Positions 63,091 to 64,000 of a DNA stretch of 64,000 bases are shown in pieces (within the stretch, counting starts at the first letter, position 1; every line of letters starts with the position of its first letter). Both the position numbers and the translations under genes were made by a program. This DNA comes from an uncultured Chlorobiota bacterium (GTDB lineage: Bacteria > Bacteroidota > Ignavibacteria > UBA10030 > UBA6906). The stretch is taken from NCBI GenBank assembly GCA_900696645.1, contig CAADGV010000004.1:1-64000 (forward strand), written 5' to 3'. Below the pieces are notes generated by a model. That model was given only the letters and a program-made list of their open reading frames with translations. It was not told the origin of the DNA and did no database searches.

Positions 63091-64000
63091 ATGAGAATCT
63101 TCTTTTTGTGTTTTGTCGTTGCCCTCATAGTCCTTGCTGAAACTACACCGGCGACAGGACAACCGATGGGCCCGAATCACCAACGCCCCGCCATTGCGGC
63201 ACCGGACATCACAATGCCGATTTTTTCAGGGTCCAATACGGGCAAACAAGTAGTTCAACCAATGCCAAACTCCATGTTGACTCTCTCTTCGTCACTCTTG
63301 AATGGAGGGAATAGGCTCGTGGCAACTCAGAACGCCGACGGGGGTTGGGGTTGGCCGCTGACAGGCGGGAGCGCGCTGAACACGGTGGGTCCAATCGCCA
63401 TGGGGATGGCTCATGCGTACGAATATACAGGAAGCACATCGCAGAAAAACGGTCTGGCAAAAGCGGGGATGTACCTTCTCGCAAAAACAAACAACTTCTC
63501 GCCTTCGGATGGCTACCTTGCAACAAAGTTGGATAAAATCTTTGGTGGAACGACATACACAAATCATGTCAGGAACAATTTTTATAATAAACTCGCCGCG
63601 GGAACATATAACCGAAACGGAGCAGGAATCCTGTTCAACACTGCAAGTTATGTTCAATCGATCAGAACTGCCAGGGCCAATCAATCAATACCAAACCTGG
63701 CTGCATGGGATATTGGGATGGGTCTCGTGGGAGCGGCAGCGTGCGGTGCACCCACGGTAGACTGGGTTGGCGGAACAAAAGCGGAAATAGACGAGTTGAA
63801 TGGAAACGATTATTACGACGTAATTGGCCTAGCCGGTGCACTTTACGGGCTGGCGTACGTTAACGAGGAATTCGATCCCACTTCGGGACAGCATGCTGCG
63901 GCAAACAGCATTTCAGATCTCGCTGCAACCCTCGCCAGCTACCAAATCAGCGGGGGTGGATTTACTTGGAACTCGAACTACATGAGTTCGGGAGATGAGA
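63091..64000 (+). CDS. Secreted repeat protein, cut by the right edge
   Basis: The frame opens at 63091 with AGGAAAC upstream and stays open for 303 codons to the window end. A signal peptide (IFFLCFVVALIVLAE) is followed by a Pro-rich linker and, from about residue 75, helical repeats with VATQNADGGWGWPLTGGSA and later AWDIGMGLVGAA and SYQISGGGFTW. The NADGGWGW and GGGFTW segments resemble the QW-type turns of terpenoid cyclase-like alpha-toroids. Proteins like this in related genomes often end in a T9SS domain; the C-terminus is not visible here. Confidence 0.75.
   Translation, partial: MRIFFLCFVVALIVLAETTPATGQPMGPNHQRPAIAAPDITMPIFSGSNTGKQVVQPMPNSMLTLSSSLLNGGNRLVATQNADGGWGWPLTGGSALNTVGPIAMGMAHAYEYTGSTSQKNGLAKAGMYLLAKTNNFSPSDGYLATKLDKIFGGTTYTNHVRNNFYNKLAAGTYNRNGAGILFNTASYVQSIRTARANQSIPNLAAWDIGMGLVGAAACGAPTVDWVGGTKAEIDELNGNDYYDVIGLAGALYGLAYVNEEFDPTSGQHAAANSISDLAATLASYQISGGGFTWNSNYMSSGDE

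Overview
The window looks like chromosome from a Bacteroidetes/Chlorobi-group bacterium, most likely an Ignavibacteria or Kapabacteria relative. Three observations support this. Three secreted proteins end in the type IX secretion (T9SS) C-terminal sorting domain with the NYPNPFNP signature (7947-9125, 10502-11965, 24782-28522), and a PorV/PorQ-family protein is also present (49765-50715). Several genes are preceded by the Bacteroidetes-type promoter TTG-N20-TAnnTTTG rather than the E. coli type. rpsF, rpsR and rplI lie together without ssb. Two 2-oxoacid:ferredoxin oxidoreductases of different architecture point to low-potential ferredoxin-linked carbon metabolism. KatG, a small alarmone synthetase and a TIR protein cover stress and signalling. 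No rRNA, tRNA, CRISPR array, intact transposase or prophage was seen.

Layout. 1-3700: an accessory patch with a decayed UvrD-like helicase end, a DprA/SLOG protein, small unknown genes, a PD-(D/E)XK nuclease-like protein and a mobile inverted-repeat element. 3700-5570: hairpins and dispersed repeats around one unknown gene. 5570-15850: katG, two T9SS cargo proteins, an alarmone synthetase, an outer-membrane protein and a TonB-type receptor. 16010-18891: korDABC on the minus strand. 18900-24620: lipoprotein, membrane TIR protein, DinB-like protein, methyltransferase, HicAB and BioY. 24782-28522: a large secreted metallocarboxypeptidase. 28846-32447: prs, rplY, pth, rpsF, rpsR, rplI. 32599-35481: an unusual trio of an EEP-fold nuclease, a membrane protein and an endolysin-like amidase. 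35681-38552: the second ferredoxin oxidoreductase (alpha-gamma fusion plus beta). 39115-44935: nrnA, pepA, a GWxTD protein, pdxA, ftsE and a DUF2283 protein, tightly packed. 45074-49595 (minus): NifU-like, mrp, kbl, rsmB, rpmE. 49765-50715: PorV/PorQ-like. 50790-60542 (minus): a long run including ZIP, TPR, CPBP, OmpA-like, glyS, enoyl-CoA hydratase, a sugar nucleotidyltransferase, a DUF2520-type protein, Memo and AMMECR1. 61109-64000: a sigma-54-type regulator with degenerate key residues, a zinc-ribbon protein and the start of a secreted repeat protein.

How the genes work together. Much of the window is housekeeping (translation, nucleotide and cofactor metabolism, Fe-S assembly) in coupled operons with ATGA or TGATG overlaps. 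The envelope theme is strong, with T9SS cargo, PorV/PorQ, a TonB receptor, OmpA and lipoproteins. The best candidates for undescribed biology are the nuclease/membrane/amidase trio at 32599-35481, the sigma-54-type regulator with altered receiver and Walker B residues at 61109-62488, the left-end SLOG/nuclease patch, and the inverted-repeat elements that bracket or abut genes, especially around the NifU-like gene at 45074-45310.
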